Counted from the stretch's first letter, positions 9,135 through 18,514 are shown. The stretch: DNA of 64,000 nucleotides from Sinimarinibacterium sp. NLF-5-8 (GCF_010092425.1 NZ_CP048030.1:3111501-3175500), one strand, 5' to 3'. Numbers and translations are program-made. Notes: generated from the sequence alone by a model not told the origin.

Positions 9135-10565
9135 TCAGCAGCTTTCTTCAGTTTTGGTTTTTTTTCGGGATGTGGTCTTTTTGGGGGCACGCGCCTGTGC
9201 AGCCGCCATTGCCTGTTCCATCTCGCCCAGTGCCTCGCCGGTGTAAACGGCCAGACGCTGCAAGCTGGGAATGGCTTCACGACATCCCAGAAAGCCAACG
9301 GCGACACGGTCACGGTAACCCACCACCGTCACGTTCAGGCCGTAACCGTCGAACAGGAATGACACCGGGTACATGGCTTCAAGCTCGGCGCCCATCAGGT
9401 ACAGCGGGTCTTTTGAAAGCACCACGTTGGAGACGACAAAGTTAAACAGAGGCGGCAGCTTGGGCAGAATGCCCAGAACCTGGCCGACCAGAATCGGCGC
9501 GATGCCCATCAGGGCAAATTGTGACTGGGCGGTGGGATGCAGTTCGTTGAGTTCACGTTTGGCGCGCGTGGTGATGCGATGAATCCAGTGCAGGCGCGCG
9601 ACCGGGTCGTCGATATCGGTTCCAATCGGGGTAATGAAACCGGCAGCGGCGGTGCCGGTCTGTGCATCGCCACGACTCAGGCCGATGGGTACCGAGGCGA
9701 TGATGCTGCGTTCGGGCATCGCATTTTGTTCGAGCAGATAGCGGCGCACGCCACCGCCGATCACGGCCAGAAGGACGTCGTTGACCGAGGTGTTGGAGGC
9801 CTTGCATACCGCGCGCAGGCGGCTCAGATCGAGAATCTGCGTGCCCAGGCGGCGCTGTTGTGAAATGCGTTGGTTGAACAGGCTGCGCGGCACTTCCAGT
9901 GCCAGGCGTGCGGAGCTGTCTTCGCCGCGCATCATCTCGTTGAGTCCCTTGGCCAGCTCGCGCAAGCCGACGAGTTGTTCGCCTGCGGCGCGGGCAACCT
10001 TGCCCAGGCGTGTGCGCAAAGAGCGTGCGTTTGGCTCGGACTTGGGCGGTTTTTCGGCCAGCACCCACGGTCCCGGCGTGTCCTGGCTGGCGGGATCGGT
10101 GGATAACCACTTTTGCACCATCTTCATTGCACCCATGCCGTCGATGGCGCAATGGTGAGCCTTGAAGTACAGCGCAAAACGGTTGTTTTCCAGCCCTTCG
10201 ATGACGTGCGCCTCCCACAGCGGACGGGTCAGATCCAGCGGGTGCGAGTGCATGCGCGCCACCAGCACGCCCAGTTCCTTTTCGCCGCCCGGATGCGGCA
10301 GCGCCGAGTGGCGCAGGTGATATTCCATATCGACCTTGGATTCCACCCACTGCGGCTTGGGCTTGCCGGTGCGGGTTTGTGCCAGGCAGCAGTTGAACGG
10401 TTCTGGCATGAACGGCTGTTCGCGCATTTTGGCGACCAGGCGTTGGCAGAAATCGGCGGGGGCATCATCTGGCAGTTTGAAGGTCATCAACGCGCCGACG
10501 TGCATCGGTGTGCGAGTGGACTCCATGCGCAGGAATGCGGCATCTATGGCGCTGAGTTTGCTCAT
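9135..10565 (-). CDS. Wax ester synthase / diacylglycerol acyltransferase (WS/DGAT)
   Basis: A 476-residue bifunctional O-acyltransferase. It esterifies fatty alcohols or diacylglycerol with acyl-CoA to form storage lipid at the membrane. The active-site motif HHxxxDG is HHCAIDG at residues 137-143, and the C-terminal half carries the NDVLLA motif and a PLFNFVVSNV segment typical of the family. The C-terminal tail is Lys-rich. ATG at 10565 is set by GGAGGAG directly upstream. It is divergent from a DUF1302 outer-membrane protein, with about 317 bases between. Confidence 0.92.
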   Translation of the reverse strand: MSKLSAIDAAFLRMESTRTPMHVGALMTFKLPDDAPADFCQRLVAKMREQPFMPEPFNCCLAQTRTGKPKPQWVESKVDMEYHLRHSALPHPGGEKELGVLVARMHSHPLDLTRPLWEAHVIEGLENNRFALYFKAHHCAIDGMGAMKMVQKWLSTDPASQDTPGPWVLAEKPPKSEPNARSLRTRLGKVARAAGEQLVGLRELAKGLNEMMRGEDSSARLALEVPRSLFNQRISQQRRLGTQILDLSRLRAVCKASNTSVNDVLLAVIGGGVRRYLLEQNAMPERSIIASVPIGLSRGDAQTGTAAAGFITPIGTDIDDPVARLHWIHRITTRAKRELNELHPTAQSQFALMGIAPILVGQVLGILPKLPPLFNFVVSNVVLSKDPLYLMGAELEAMYPVSFLFDGYGLNVTVVGYRDRVAVGFLGCREAIPSLQRLAVYTGEALGEMEQAMAAAQARAPKKTTSRKKTKTEESC

Positions 10566-10882
10566 TGTTCTCCTCCCTTTGGATTGGGCTGTGTCATGTT
10601 GCGTGAGTTGAGAGTGCATATTCGGTTACGGTGCCTGAAATGGCGGGATTGCACCAGCACCTTTTGGGTGAGAAATATACGGCAGCCGGGGTGTTCAAGC
10701 CGATTTTTGCAGCCCCGCAGCGGCGCCATTGCAGAGCCGTGTGGGGGTGTCACACTGTTGCTGCGGCCGATATGGCGCTGTTTTTTTCAGGTGTCGTCAG
10801 TTTGGGTGACTTTTCTGGACTGGCTTTTCATTTACGATGAGCCTTTAGTTTTCATAACAGTGCGTGATAGAGGGGAGTTGCG
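10566..10882. other. Divergent promoter region between WS/DGAT and DUF1302 genes
   Basis: Non-coding, 317 bases. A small palindrome GTGTCACAC lies near 10747. No convincing sigma-70 or sigma-54 promoter was identified, and no small gene is apparent. Confidence 0.5.
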
Positions 10883-12940
10883 ATGGTGCACGACATGTTG
10901 GCGGGGCGTTTTGCAAAGGCGCGCGCGGGTGTGGGATCGGTTGCGTTGGCTGCGGCATTTTTGGGGGCTTCGGGCGTGGCTCATGCCGGTTCGACGACGT
11001 TGTTCGGCGTTGATACCACCTATCAGTTGCAAGCCACCTATTCTGCGGCAATGCGTCTGCAGGCACCGGCAGATGGCATCATCAATACGCCGACCAAGCA
11101 GGATGTGCTGCTGCCGGATTCCTTCAAGTTTCAGGAGTCCAACAACTTTGACGACGGCGATCGCAACTTTGCCAAGCACTCGCTGATCAACAACCGCATC
11201 ACCTTGCTCGGAGAGCTGGAGTTCACCAAAGGTGATTACGGGGTGATGCTGCGCGGCGATGCGTTCTACGATCATGTTTATCGGCGCAAGAACGACTTTA
11301 CCCAGCACTTCAGCCGTCAGGGGGCTGGCAAGAATGGGCCCGTCGGCAATGAGCCGCTGAGTATCAACCGCACCGAAGGCAATACCAGCGATGTATTCAT
11401 CGGCGATGCTGATGCGTTCTCCAACGATGCTGCGTTTTTCGCCGGTCGGCGCGCGCGCGTTCTCGATGCTTATGCTTATGGCTCCTGGTATTTTGGCGAT
11501 GAGATGGCGCTGAACGTGCGCGTCGGTCGGCATATTGCGGCGTGGGGCGAGAGTCTGTTCATGTCGGGGGTGGCGCTGGCGCAGTCTCCGGCGGACGCCA
11601 CCAAGGCCAATCTGCCGGGCGCCGATGTCAAGAGCATCCTGTTGCCGGTGAACCAGATTTCGTTCCAGTTTGCCCTCAACTACGACTGGACCATCGTGGG
11701 TCAGTACAAGCTCGAATACAAATCAGTTGAACTCAATCCGGTGGGCGAATACTTCTCGCCGGCCGACGTGGTCGGCCCCGGCGCGCAATTCATCTGGGGG
11801 ATCAAGAATCCGCTGAAGTTCGACAACCTCGATCAACCCCTGCTCAGCGACGACACGGCTGAAATCGTCAAGGTTCTGGTCGATCTGCTGGGGGCAAACG
11901 TCGGGGCAGCGCCCGGTATTGCCGATGGGCTGACGCGGCCACTCGGCAACCTGCTCAACGCACTCAACAATGGCCTGAATCAGGTGCCGGGGCTGGGCGG
12001 TCTGCTGAGCAACCTCAGCATTTCCGATCTGGTGGGTTTCATCGACCTGCGCAATGCGCCGATGTACGTCAACGTTGCGCGCGCGCCCGACATCACCCCC
12101 AGCGATCATGGCCAGTGGGGATTGGGTGTCAAATGGCAGGCCACCGGCTCGACCAGTTTTGGCCTGTACCGCCTGCGCTACCACAACACCACGCCTGCGC
12201 CGATCCAGAACTTTGGCACCGCGCCTCTGGGATTGATCGGCAGCCAGGGCGCGCTGGTGACCACCGCGACCCTGGGGCTGTCGGTGCCGACGACCTACAA
12301 CATCCGCTACTTTGACGGGATCGACCTGAGTGCGCTGACCTTTTCAACCACGATGTTTGGCATGAACTTTGGCGGTGAGCTGATCTACCGTCAGGGCATC
12401 GACATGCTGGTGGATGTGGATTACGGCCTGATGGGGCCGATCCCCACGCCATCGCGCGGCGATGTGGTGCAGGGTTTGTTCTCGGTGCTGAGCACGATTG
12501 CGGCATCGCCGTTGTGGGATACGCTGACCATCGTTGGCGAGGGGGGCTATGTGCATGCCCTCGACGTTGATGAAATCTGCCGTATCGACGAAGGCGTCAG
12601 CTTTGGCACCAACTGCTCGACCAAGCTCAAAAACAGCAAAGACGCCTGGGGCTATGCGTTTTTGATGATGCTGGATTACCGCAACATCATGAGCGGCTGG
12701 GATGCGCAGATTCCGATTTTCTATTCCGGCATCGGCAGTGGTCAGTCGGCATTTGCCGGTGGACTGGGATCGTTGTTCGGCCCCGGCGATCGTCGGTTCA
12801 GCATTGGCTACAACATGACGTATTTGCAGAAGCTGACCTTTGGCGTGAGCGCCAACTACTTCCTCGGCAGTGCCGAATTTACCGATCGTCCATTTGCCGA
12901 TCGTGACTTTGTCGGGTTCACCGTCAAATACCTGTTCTAA
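10883..12940 (+). CDS. DUF1302 family outer-membrane protein (long form)
   Basis: A 685-residue DUF1302 protein. A Sec signal peptide ends AHA at residue 35; the rest is beta-strand-like with many aromatic positions and ends in ...VKYLF, a C-terminal Phe as in beta-barrel outer-membrane proteins. Family members are often found with DUF1329 proteins and lipid or steroid metabolism genes and are proposed to help take up hydrophobic compounds; the function is not proven. A hydrophobic Gly/Leu/Asn-rich insert at about residues 330-390 is absent from the shorter paralogue at 54810. GAGGGGAG precedes the ATG. A terminator follows. Confidence 0.88.
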   Translation: MVHDMLAGRFAKARAGVGSVALAAAFLGASGVAHAGSTTLFGVDTTYQLQATYSAAMRLQAPADGIINTPTKQDVLLPDSFKFQESNNFDDGDRNFAKHSLINNRITLLGELEFTKGDYGVMLRGDAFYDHVYRRKNDFTQHFSRQGAGKNGPVGNEPLSINRTEGNTSDVFIGDADAFSNDAAFFAGRRARVLDAYAYGSWYFGDEMALNVRVGRHIAAWGESLFMSGVALAQSPADATKANLPGADVKSILLPVNQISFQFALNYDWTIVGQYKLEYKSVELNPVGEYFSPADVVGPGAQFIWGIKNPLKFDNLDQPLLSDDTAEIVKVLVDLLGANVGAAPGIADGLTRPLGNLLNALNNGLNQVPGLGGLLSNLSISDLVGFIDLRNAPMYVNVARAPDITPSDHGQWGLGVKWQATGSTSFGLYRLRYHNTTPAPIQNFGTAPLGLIGSQGALVTTATLGLSVPTTYNIRYFDGIDLSALTFSTTMFGMNFGGELIYRQGIDMLVDVDYGLMGPIPTPSRGDVVQGLFSVLSTIAASPLWDTLTIVGEGGYVHALDVDEICRIDEGVSFGTNCSTKLKNSKDAWGYAFLMMLDYRNIMSGWDAQIPIFYSGIGSGQSAFAGGLGSLFGPGDRRFSIGYNMTYLQKLTFGVSANYFLGSAEFTDRPFADRDFVGFTVKYLF

Positions 12941-12958
12941 GTTCACTTGGATCGTGGT

Positions 12959-12994
12959 ACGAACGCCCCGCACGATCGGGGCGTTCGTCATTTT
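12959..12994 (+). terminator. Rho-independent terminator after DUF1302 gene
   Basis: Stem ACGAACGCCCCG / CGGGGCGTTCGT with a six-base loop, then CATTTTG. Confidence 0.85.
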
Positions 12995-13097
12995 GGGTGA
13001 TGCCCGGCACCGTTTGCGCCGGTAGCGTGACGGGCTGATGACGCATCCCGTGTAAAGTGCATGTCACCGCGCATGCCCGACCATAAGGATAACAACC

Positions 13098-14096
13098 GTG
13101 ACGACACAAACCCTGCATTCGTCTGCACCCTCGCAGGCATTCGATCCCATGGAATTTCGCAAGGCACTGGGCAGCTTTGCCACGGGCGTTACCATCATCA
13201 CCACCCGGACCGCCGACGGGCATCCTGTGGGGTTGACGGCCAACAGCTTCAACTCGGTTTCGCTGGATCCGCCGCTGGTGCTGTGGAGTCTTGCCAACAA
13301 CTCGGGCAGTTTTGATGCTTTCAAACAGGCCAGGCACTGGGCCGTGCACATTCTGGGCGCCGATCAGGAGGAGCTGTCAGGGCGCTTTGCCCGCAGGGGA
13401 GAAGACAAGTTTGCCGGCCTGGAGGTTGGCAACGGGCAGGGCGATGTGCCTTTGCTCAAAGGCTGCGCAGCTCATTTTGAGTGCCGTACGGTGTCGCAGT
13501 ATCAGGGGGGGGATCATCTGATCTTCATTGGCGAAGTGCTGGATTTTTCGCGCGATGAAGCGGCGCCGCTGGTTTTTCATGGCGGCAAGTACGCGCACGC
13601 CACGCGCCGCGATCCGCCGACTCAAAAGCCGCGCAGCGCGCACTTGGCGGGCAGCTTTGGCGAAGATTTTCTGGGTTATCTGCTGGGGCGCAGCCACTTT
13701 CGCTTTTTCTCCCAGATTCGTCCGTTCCTGCAGCGCGAACAGCTTGATGACATGGAGTTTTACGTCCTGTCCACGCTGACCCTCAAGCCCTTGCTCAGCG
13801 ACGATCAGATTGCCGAAGGCATGGCCGGCGTTCTCGATGAGCGCCGCCAGCGCGCGCTCGATGGTTTGGTCGAGCGCGGTTTTGCCCAGCGCAGCGATGG
13901 CGGTTATGCCCTGACGCCCAATGGCCGCGAGGCCGCCCTGCATCTGATTGCCGAGGCCAAGGCAATCGAATCACAGGTTCTCGAACGCCTGGGCGATGCC
14001 GACGCCGCCATTCTCAAAACCATTCTCAATCGCCTGCTCGGCGTGGTTGATCCCAACGCTGCCAACGTGCTCTGGCAGCAGAATGGATCGGTCTGA
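13098..14096 (+). CDS. Flavin reductase with C-terminal MarR-like winged-helix domain
   Basis: A 332-residue two-domain protein. Residues about 18-170 form a flavin-reductase-like FMN-binding split barrel (FATGVTIITT, GLTANSFNSVSLDPPL), the small component that supplies reduced flavin to two-component aromatic or steroid monooxygenases (HsaB/HpaC type). Residues about 195-320 resemble a MarR-type winged helix, which in relatives lets flavin or ligand state affect regulation. GTG at 13098 is preceded by TAAGGAT. No partner oxygenase gene is adjacent. The next gene overlaps its 3' end by 14 bases, suggesting coupling. Confidence 0.85.
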   Translation: MTTQTLHSSAPSQAFDPMEFRKALGSFATGVTIITTRTADGHPVGLTANSFNSVSLDPPLVLWSLANNSGSFDAFKQARHWAVHILGADQEELSGRFARRGEDKFAGLEVGNGQGDVPLLKGCAAHFECRTVSQYQGGDHLIFIGEVLDFSRDEAAPLVFHGGKYAHATRRDPPTQKPRSAHLAGSFGEDFLGYLLGRSHFRFFSQIRPFLQREQLDDMEFYVLSTLTLKPLLSDDQIAEGMAGVLDERRQRALDGLVERGFAQRSDGGYALTPNGREAALHLIAEAKAIESQVLERLGDADAAILKTILNRLLGVVDPNAANVLWQQNGSV

Positions 14097-14652
14097 GGTG
14101 GTGCAGGCGCGCGCCGAGGTCACTCCGGCCACGGTCAACCGTTTCTGGCGGCAAGCCGGTGCGGCGCGCTGGTTCAACGGCGGTGCTGAGTTTGATCAGG
14201 CGTGCCGACAGGCGCTGGGGGCTGCGCATCATGCCGCCGCGCGCAATGAATACAGCGCCTGGATGGCAAGCGCCGAGGGCGCGCTGGCGCTGCTGATTTT
14301 GCTCGACCAGATTCCGCGCAATCTTTATCGCGGCAGCGCGCACGCCTTTGCCACCGATGCGCTGGCGTTACAGTACGCCGAGCGCGCGCTACAGCAGCGG
14401 TTGGATCAACAGATTGAGCCGGAGCTGCGCGCGTTCATTTATTTGCCGTTCGAGCATTCCGAGGCGCTGGCCGATCAGCAGCGTAGCGTCGCCCTGTTTA
14501 CGGCACTCGGCATCAAGCATTACCGCGACTACGCACAGGCACATCTGGAAGTGATCGAGCGCTTTGGGCGGTTTCCACACCGCAATGCGGCGCTGGGGCG
14601 GATCAGCACCGCCGCCGAGCAGGCCTGGCTGGAGGCCGGCGGCGGGTTTTAG
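14083..14652 (+). CDS. DUF924 family protein
   Basis: A 189-residue alpha-helical protein of the DUF924 family (TPR-like fold; biochemical role unknown). Family hallmarks are the LLILLDQIPRNLYRGSA motif, the LPFEHSE segment and RFGRFPHRN near the C-terminus. ATG at 14083 lies inside the end of the flavin reductase gene, so translation is probably coupled; a later GTG at 14098 is possible. Codons upstream of 14083 in this frame are out-of-frame reductase sequence and not part of the protein. Confidence 0.85.
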   Translation: MDRSEVVQARAEVTPATVNRFWRQAGAARWFNGGAEFDQACRQALGAAHHAAARNEYSAWMASAEGALALLILLDQIPRNLYRGSAHAFATDALALQYAERALQQRLDQQIEPELRAFIYLPFEHSEALADQQRSVALFTALGIKHYRDYAQAHLEVIERFGRFPHRNAALGRISTAAEQAWLEAGGGF

Positions 14653-14688
14653 CGTTGCCAGATCAGCGTGTCCCTGATGCCGGATGGG

Positions 14689-15630
14689 CTATGGCGTGAC
14701 GGGCTTGAGCGCGCGCGCTTCAAAAGCGGGAAACAGGTGCGCCAGTGAGCGGGCAAATTCGGCGTTGAACACCGCCAGGGGGCCGATGTCGGGGGGCGGA
14801 TGGTCGAGCAGCTCGGCCAGATCCTGTCCTTGTTCGGCCGCCGATTGCAGGGTGGTCTGAAGCCAGACCAGATAAGCACGGGTTTGCCTGAGCGCGCGCG
14901 CGTCGCTGACCACCGCGCCATGTCCCGGCACCCAGATGTTGGCGTCGAGGGTGGCCAGAACATCGAGCTGGTCGAGCCAGCGGCGGATATCGGCGTGCGG
15001 GGTGGTGGGCGTGCGCTCAAAGAACAGCAGATCGCCGGCGAATACGGTTTGGCTGGCGGTATCGACGATGACCAGATCGGCTGAGGTGTGTCCCGCCCCG
15101 GCCATCAGCCTGAGCGTGCGGCCGCCGATGTCGATGGTGTCGGCTTCGGCCCTGTGATCGGGCACGGCGCTGCGGGTGCCGGACAGGGCGCTGCCGATCA
15201 GGCGTGAAAGATTGTCCACCAGTGCGGCACCGTCTTCACTGATCTGGCGGCGGGTGGCTTCGAGCGCATAAACCGGAATCCCCGCTTCGATGAACGCCTG
15301 GGTACCCAGAAAATGGTCGGGATGGGCGTGCGTCACATAGGCGCGCAGCACCGAACCATGACCGAGTCTTTTGGCCTGTTCGATCAGCTGTTCGGCATAA
15401 CTGTGAGTGGGGCCGGGGTCGATGACGATGCTGCCTGCGGGCGTGGTGATGATCGCGGTATTGACGATGTTGCCGCCGTTGCTGCGGTTGAAATGGTCGG
15501 TTTGACCGGTCAGGACGTAGATATCGTCGGTGATTTTCTGCGGCGCCAGTGCATAGTCGAATGCGCGCGCGCCGGGAGCGGTGACGCAGATCAACGCCGT
15601 TGCCAGCAGGCTCATCAGTGCGCGCATCAT
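14689..15630 (-). CDS. Quinoprotein relay system zinc metallohydrolase (SoxH-like)
   Basis: A 313-residue exported metallo-beta-lactamase-fold protein with signal peptide ending ARA at residue 23. Zinc ligands are seen in HAHPDH (101-106), AGHTSAD and the later FAGD and PGHG motifs. This subgroup, related to SoxH, is encoded beside PQQ alcohol dehydrogenases and is thought to support their periplasmic electron relay; the reaction is not known. Its ATG overlaps the stop codon of the SoxYZ-like gene by four bases (ATGA). It is the last gene of the cytochrome operon. Confidence 0.88.
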   Translation of the reverse strand: MMRALMSLLATALICVTAPGARAFDYALAPQKITDDIYVLTGQTDHFNRSNGGNIVNTAIITTPAGSIVIDPGPTHSYAEQLIEQAKRLGHGSVLRAYVTHAHPDHFLGTQAFIEAGIPVYALEATRRQISEDGAALVDNLSRLIGSALSGTRSAVPDHRAEADTIDIGGRTLRLMAGAGHTSADLVIVDTASQTVFAGDLLFFERTPTTPHADIRRWLDQLDVLATLDANIWVPGHGAVVSDARALRQTRAYLVWLQTTLQSAAEQGQDLAELLDHPPPDIGPLAVFNAEFARSLAHLFPAFEARALKPVTP

Positions 15631-16418
15631 GGTGCGATCTCGGCCACAAACGGATTGCCCTGGGTATCGCGCGCGCGCAGTTCGACGGCGCCGTTGCCGG
15701 GCAGGTCCAGGGTGATGACAGGGTTTTCGGCGACCGGCTCGAACAGTTCCAGCTCGGCCAGAGTCTGCCCGTGCTCATCCATCACCTGTGCGCGCTCGAT
15801 ATAAAACGCGGGGATGCCGTCGGCCAGCCCCGTATCCATCGGGTGCATGATCTGAAAGCGCAGGCGGCGGTGATCGGTGCGTGGCCACAAGCGGGCCGAT
15901 ATTTCCCCCAGACGATCTGACCACTGGGCATCGCCACTGGCGATGCTGGGCGCAGTGCAGCCGCCACCGGCGGCGTCGATCCAGGCGCCGCCAATATGCC
16001 AAACGCCATCTGCGGTGCGCGCGGCAGCGCGTACCGGCGTGCCTTGCTGCACCTTGAAACGAAACGACAGCGCCGGGTGTGCGTGGATCGGGCGATAGCG
16101 CAGCACGGTGGTAATCGGATTGAGATCGGCAAACACCAGAATTTCTGTCACCGGCTGCGCCAGCGCGCGCGCGTCTACCTGTACGGGGACGTTGAGGGCA
16201 TCTTCGGCTGAGGTCGGCAGCTTGACCTGCACGCGCGCGTCGAACTCGATCGGCGCGCCGCTGAAATAGCGTGTGGCCATCCAGCGCCAGCCGGGGGAAC
16301 GCAGCGGATCGGCATCGCGCGCCACCGCCGGGGCCTGTGCATGGTTTGCCATCGGCGCCAACACCGCCGTACCGGCGAGTGCGGCGATCAGGCCGAGCAG
16401 GGCCGCGCGCGCGCCCAC
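15627..16418 (-). CDS. Quinoprotein dehydrogenase-associated SoxYZ-like carrier
   Basis: A 263-residue exported protein. The N-terminal half is SoxY-like and holds GGGC at residues 151-154, with a carrier Cys at 154 as in the swinging-arm motif of SoxY; the C-terminal half is SoxZ-like. Such fusions occur with PQQ dehydrogenases in Pseudomonas and methylotrophs, presumably carrying an intermediate or assisting the redox relay. GTG at 16418 is preferred because it starts directly before the hydrophobic signal and has GGACGAG upstream; a longer frame overlaps the cytochrome gene. It lies four bases after that gene. Confidence 0.85.
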   Translation of the reverse strand: MGARAALLGLIAALAGTAVLAPMANHAQAPAVARDADPLRSPGWRWMATRYFSGAPIEFDARVQVKLPTSAEDALNVPVQVDARALAQPVTEILVFADLNPITTVLRYRPIHAHPALSFRFKVQQGTPVRAAARTADGVWHIGGAWIDAAGGGCTAPSIASGDAQWSDRLGEISARLWPRTDHRRLRFQIMHPMDTGLADGIPAFYIERAQVMDEHGQTLAELELFEPVAENPVITLDLPGNGAVELRARDTQGNPFVAEIAP

Positions 16419-16422
16419 CGGC

Positions 16423-16878
16423 TTACTCGTCCACCGCGATGCGGTCCAGGTAACTGCGGACTGCCCACATCGCTTCTTCGCTGAAAATACCTTCAAAAGC
16501 CGGCATGTAAGTCACGCCGTTGCGCACCACGCCGTGCGCGATGCGGCCATGAAAATACTCATCGCCCATCTCGCCTTGCGGCAGGTAACGCAAATCGGGG
16601 GCAATCCCGCCGGAGACGCCCTCCAGCCCGTGGCAGCGCGCACAGTTCTGGTTGTAGGCGGAGGCGCCGATATCGGCCGCATGTTCGTGCAGTTTGGCTT
16701 CGGCACGGTAAGGGTTGACGGTCAGATTGGCGTCAACCGCAGGCAAATCCTTGGTGTCAAAGCCGTGGGGCACGACATCACCGTGTGCTGCGACGGTGGC
16801 CGCGCAGCCGAGCAGGCCGAGGGCGGCCACGCTGCGGGCAAGACGCAATGGGTGCGAAAAAACGGGAATGATGTTCAT
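16423..16878 (-). CDS. pedF: Periplasmic cytochrome c-550 (PedF type)
   Basis: A 151-residue monohaem c-type cytochrome. A signal peptide ends near residue 31, the haem motif is CARCH (79-83), and a Met in VTYMPAF is the likely distal ligand. It matches the PedF group, the electron acceptor of PQQ-dependent alcohol dehydrogenases in the periplasm. ATG at 16878 follows GAGGAG. It is the first gene of a three-gene operon driven by the sigma-54-type promoter at 16943-16958. The symbol follows Pseudomonas usage by similarity. Confidence 0.85.
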   Translation of the reverse strand: MNIIPVFSHPLRLARSVAALGLLGCAATVAAHGDVVPHGFDTKDLPAVDANLTVNPYRAEAKLHEHAADIGASAYNQNCARCHGLEGVSGGIAPDLRYLPQGEMGDEYFHGRIAHGVVRNGVTYMPAFEGIFSEEAMWAVRSYLDRIAVDE

Positions 16879-16942
16879 GGGGTGGTCTCCTCGATTGTGG
16901 GGTCGCGTGATCATGGTGAAGACGCGACTGCGAAAATAAAAA

Positions 16943-16958
16943 AGCAAGAACGATGCCA
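16943..16958 (-). promoter_or_regulatory. Sigma-54 (-24/-12) promoter of the cytochrome c550 operon
   Basis: The minus strand reads TGGCATCGTTCTTGCT. This matches TGGCAC-N5-TTGCW except C to T at one -24 position, with the required GG-N10-GC spacing. It lies 65 bases upstream of the start codon. Confidence 0.8.
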
Positions 16959-17070
16959 ATTGAAGTCAGCTGAAAATAAATTTTAAAGCCATGAAATTGA
17001 ACAATTATTTCTGATGGCAGCGGCGCTTTGTCCGCATATGCGCAAGGCTGTGACACCTTGCAGGCGTGAC

Positions 17071-17088
17071 TGTCACATGCGTGTGACA
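17071..17088. promoter_or_regulatory. Inverted repeat TGTCACA-N4-TGTGACA, likely activator site
   Basis: Perfect 7-bp arms about 120 bp upstream of the -24 element of the cytochrome operon, the distance expected of a sigma-54 enhancer. Extra TGACA half-sites lie within 30 bases on each side (TGTGACACC near 17050, GATGACACA near 17098). Confidence 0.7.
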
Positions 17089-17107
17089 GATTGTCTCGAT
17101 GACACAT

Positions 17108-17131
17108 AAAAATGGGCCGGCGAACCGGCCC
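17108..17131 (-). terminator. Terminator of the porin gene
   Basis: Stem GGGCCGG / CCGGCCC with CGAA loop. On the minus strand it is followed by ATTTTTATG, about 54 bases after the porin stop codon. Confidence 0.75.
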
Positions 17132-17184
17132 AATCGGTGCAATGCGCCGCTGTCACAGCGCACCGGAGAGCTCTTGAAGTGGCG

Positions 17185-18384
17185 TCAGAACGATAAAAAA
17201 GCGCCAACGTTGAAGCTGTTGCTGTCGTTTTTGCTGTTGTCATGAGCCTTGCTTTGCACATCGCTGAACTCCGCCACCAACATCAGGTTGGCGGTGAGGC
17301 TGTGATACACCCCCACCGTGACCTTGCTGTTGGATTTGACCAGCGCAGAAGCGGCCTCGCCCGAGGCGCGATCAAGGTTGCTCTTGCCGTAGTTCACGCC
17401 CAGTTTGGTGTCGGCGATCTGGTACGTCGCCTGAGCGATAAAGCCATCCGAATCGCGCGTATTGCCTGCGGCGTCATACCCCAGCAGGTACAGCGCCGTG
17501 GTGCCAACGCCCTTGGCGTTGTAGTAATACGCCATCAGCGCCAGATCACCGACACTGAACTTGCCGCCCACATCAAATGCGTGGCTGGTGTATTCGGCCA
17601 CGCCGGGGTCATTCACCTTTTGGGTCAACCCCGCCGCCGACAGATACAGGCCGCCCGCCGTATACGCCAGCTTGCCGTGAAAACCGGGTGCGCTCTTGGG
17701 GGTGGCCGCCGCCCCGATCGGCTCCAGTGGATCAAACACGCCAAGGGTGGCGGTCAGGCCGCCAAAACTCGGCGTGGTGTAATTCATCTGTCCCAGCGTA
17801 TCGGTGTAGATGTAGCCCATGCCAATGGAGCCCAGCGAAGTGTTGGCCGGACTGGCGTAGTTGCCATTGCCCGCGCCGACGCCGGGGATGGTCATGTCAT
17901 TGATGATGGCGTCAAATCCAAACAGGCCAAAATTACGCCCCAGGGTGAATGTGCCCATGTCGTTATTGCCAAAGGTCATGAACACCTGGCGCACGTCCAG
18001 TCCGGTGGTGCCCAGGCCGGTGTTGGTGCCGCCGAGGTTGGGGCTGCCGCCGTCATTGGTGCTGATGCCCGGATACAGGCCAAAATGAACGGCCAGGTCA
18101 TAGCCATTCTGCGTCGTGCTCGCGCCCAGCGACAGCGCCGCCGGCAGCAGCCCGTTACTCACCGATGACGACTTGTCCTCCCCGCCTGCCGCAAGGCAGG
18201 CCGTGCCGCCGGCCACCGGGGCGGCAGCGTCCTCGCAACTGGACATGATGTAGTGCACGTTGATATTGCCGCTGAATGAAAACGTCCAGTCACCCGCATC
18301 CATTTCAATGGCGTGAGCCGTGCTCATTGCCGCCAGACTGCAGGCACCGATGGCGCAGGCCAAAGCTGTTTTACGCATGTTCAT
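17185..18384 (-). CDS. Outer-membrane porin
   Basis: A 399-residue Gram-negative general porin. A Sec signal ends AHA at residue 25, then beta-strand repeats follow with a Gly/Asn-rich loop 3 region and a C-terminal ...NVGAFLSF ending in Phe for the BAM machinery. Two Cys in an early loop may form a disulfide. ATG at 18384 follows a GGGG-containing leader; a longer frame would need TTG. Its own sigma-54 promoter and inverted-repeat site place it in the alcohol-oxidation regulon, so it probably admits the alcohol or its products. Confidence 0.88.
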   Translation of the reverse strand: MNMRKTALACAIGACSLAAMSTAHAIEMDAGDWTFSFSGNINVHYIMSSCEDAAAPVAGGTACLAAGGEDKSSSVSNGLLPAALSLGASTTQNGYDLAVHFGLYPGISTNDGGSPNLGGTNTGLGTTGLDVRQVFMTFGNNDMGTFTLGRNFGLFGFDAIINDMTIPGVGAGNGNYASPANTSLGSIGMGYIYTDTLGQMNYTTPSFGGLTATLGVFDPLEPIGAAATPKSAPGFHGKLAYTAGGLYLSAAGLTQKVNDPGVAEYTSHAFDVGGKFSVGDLALMAYYYNAKGVGTTALYLLGYDAAGNTRDSDGFIAQATYQIADTKLGVNYGKSNLDRASGEAASALVKSNSKVTVGVYHSLTANLMLVAEFSDVQSKAHDNSKNDSNSFNVGAFLSF

Positions 18385-18498
18385 AAATATCCCCAAAAAG
18401 TCCTCTCTCGCATGATTTAAAACCGCTGATCAACACGGTTCGTGGTGCTGAAAACCGCGCGCGCGGTAGCGCGTGTGTGTTTCAGTCACTCCAGCTAA

Positions 18499-18514
18499 AG
18501 CAAGCGTTGTGCCA
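18499..18514 (-). promoter_or_regulatory. Sigma-54 promoter of the porin gene
   Basis: The minus strand reads TGGCACAACGCTTGCT, a full match to TGGCAC-N5-TTGCW, 115 bases upstream of the start codon. Confidence 0.88.

Noticed and set aside
16996-17070. Extra gene between the cytochrome operon and the porin
   Set aside because: The open stretches lack start signals and the region carries regulatory repeats and a terminator.
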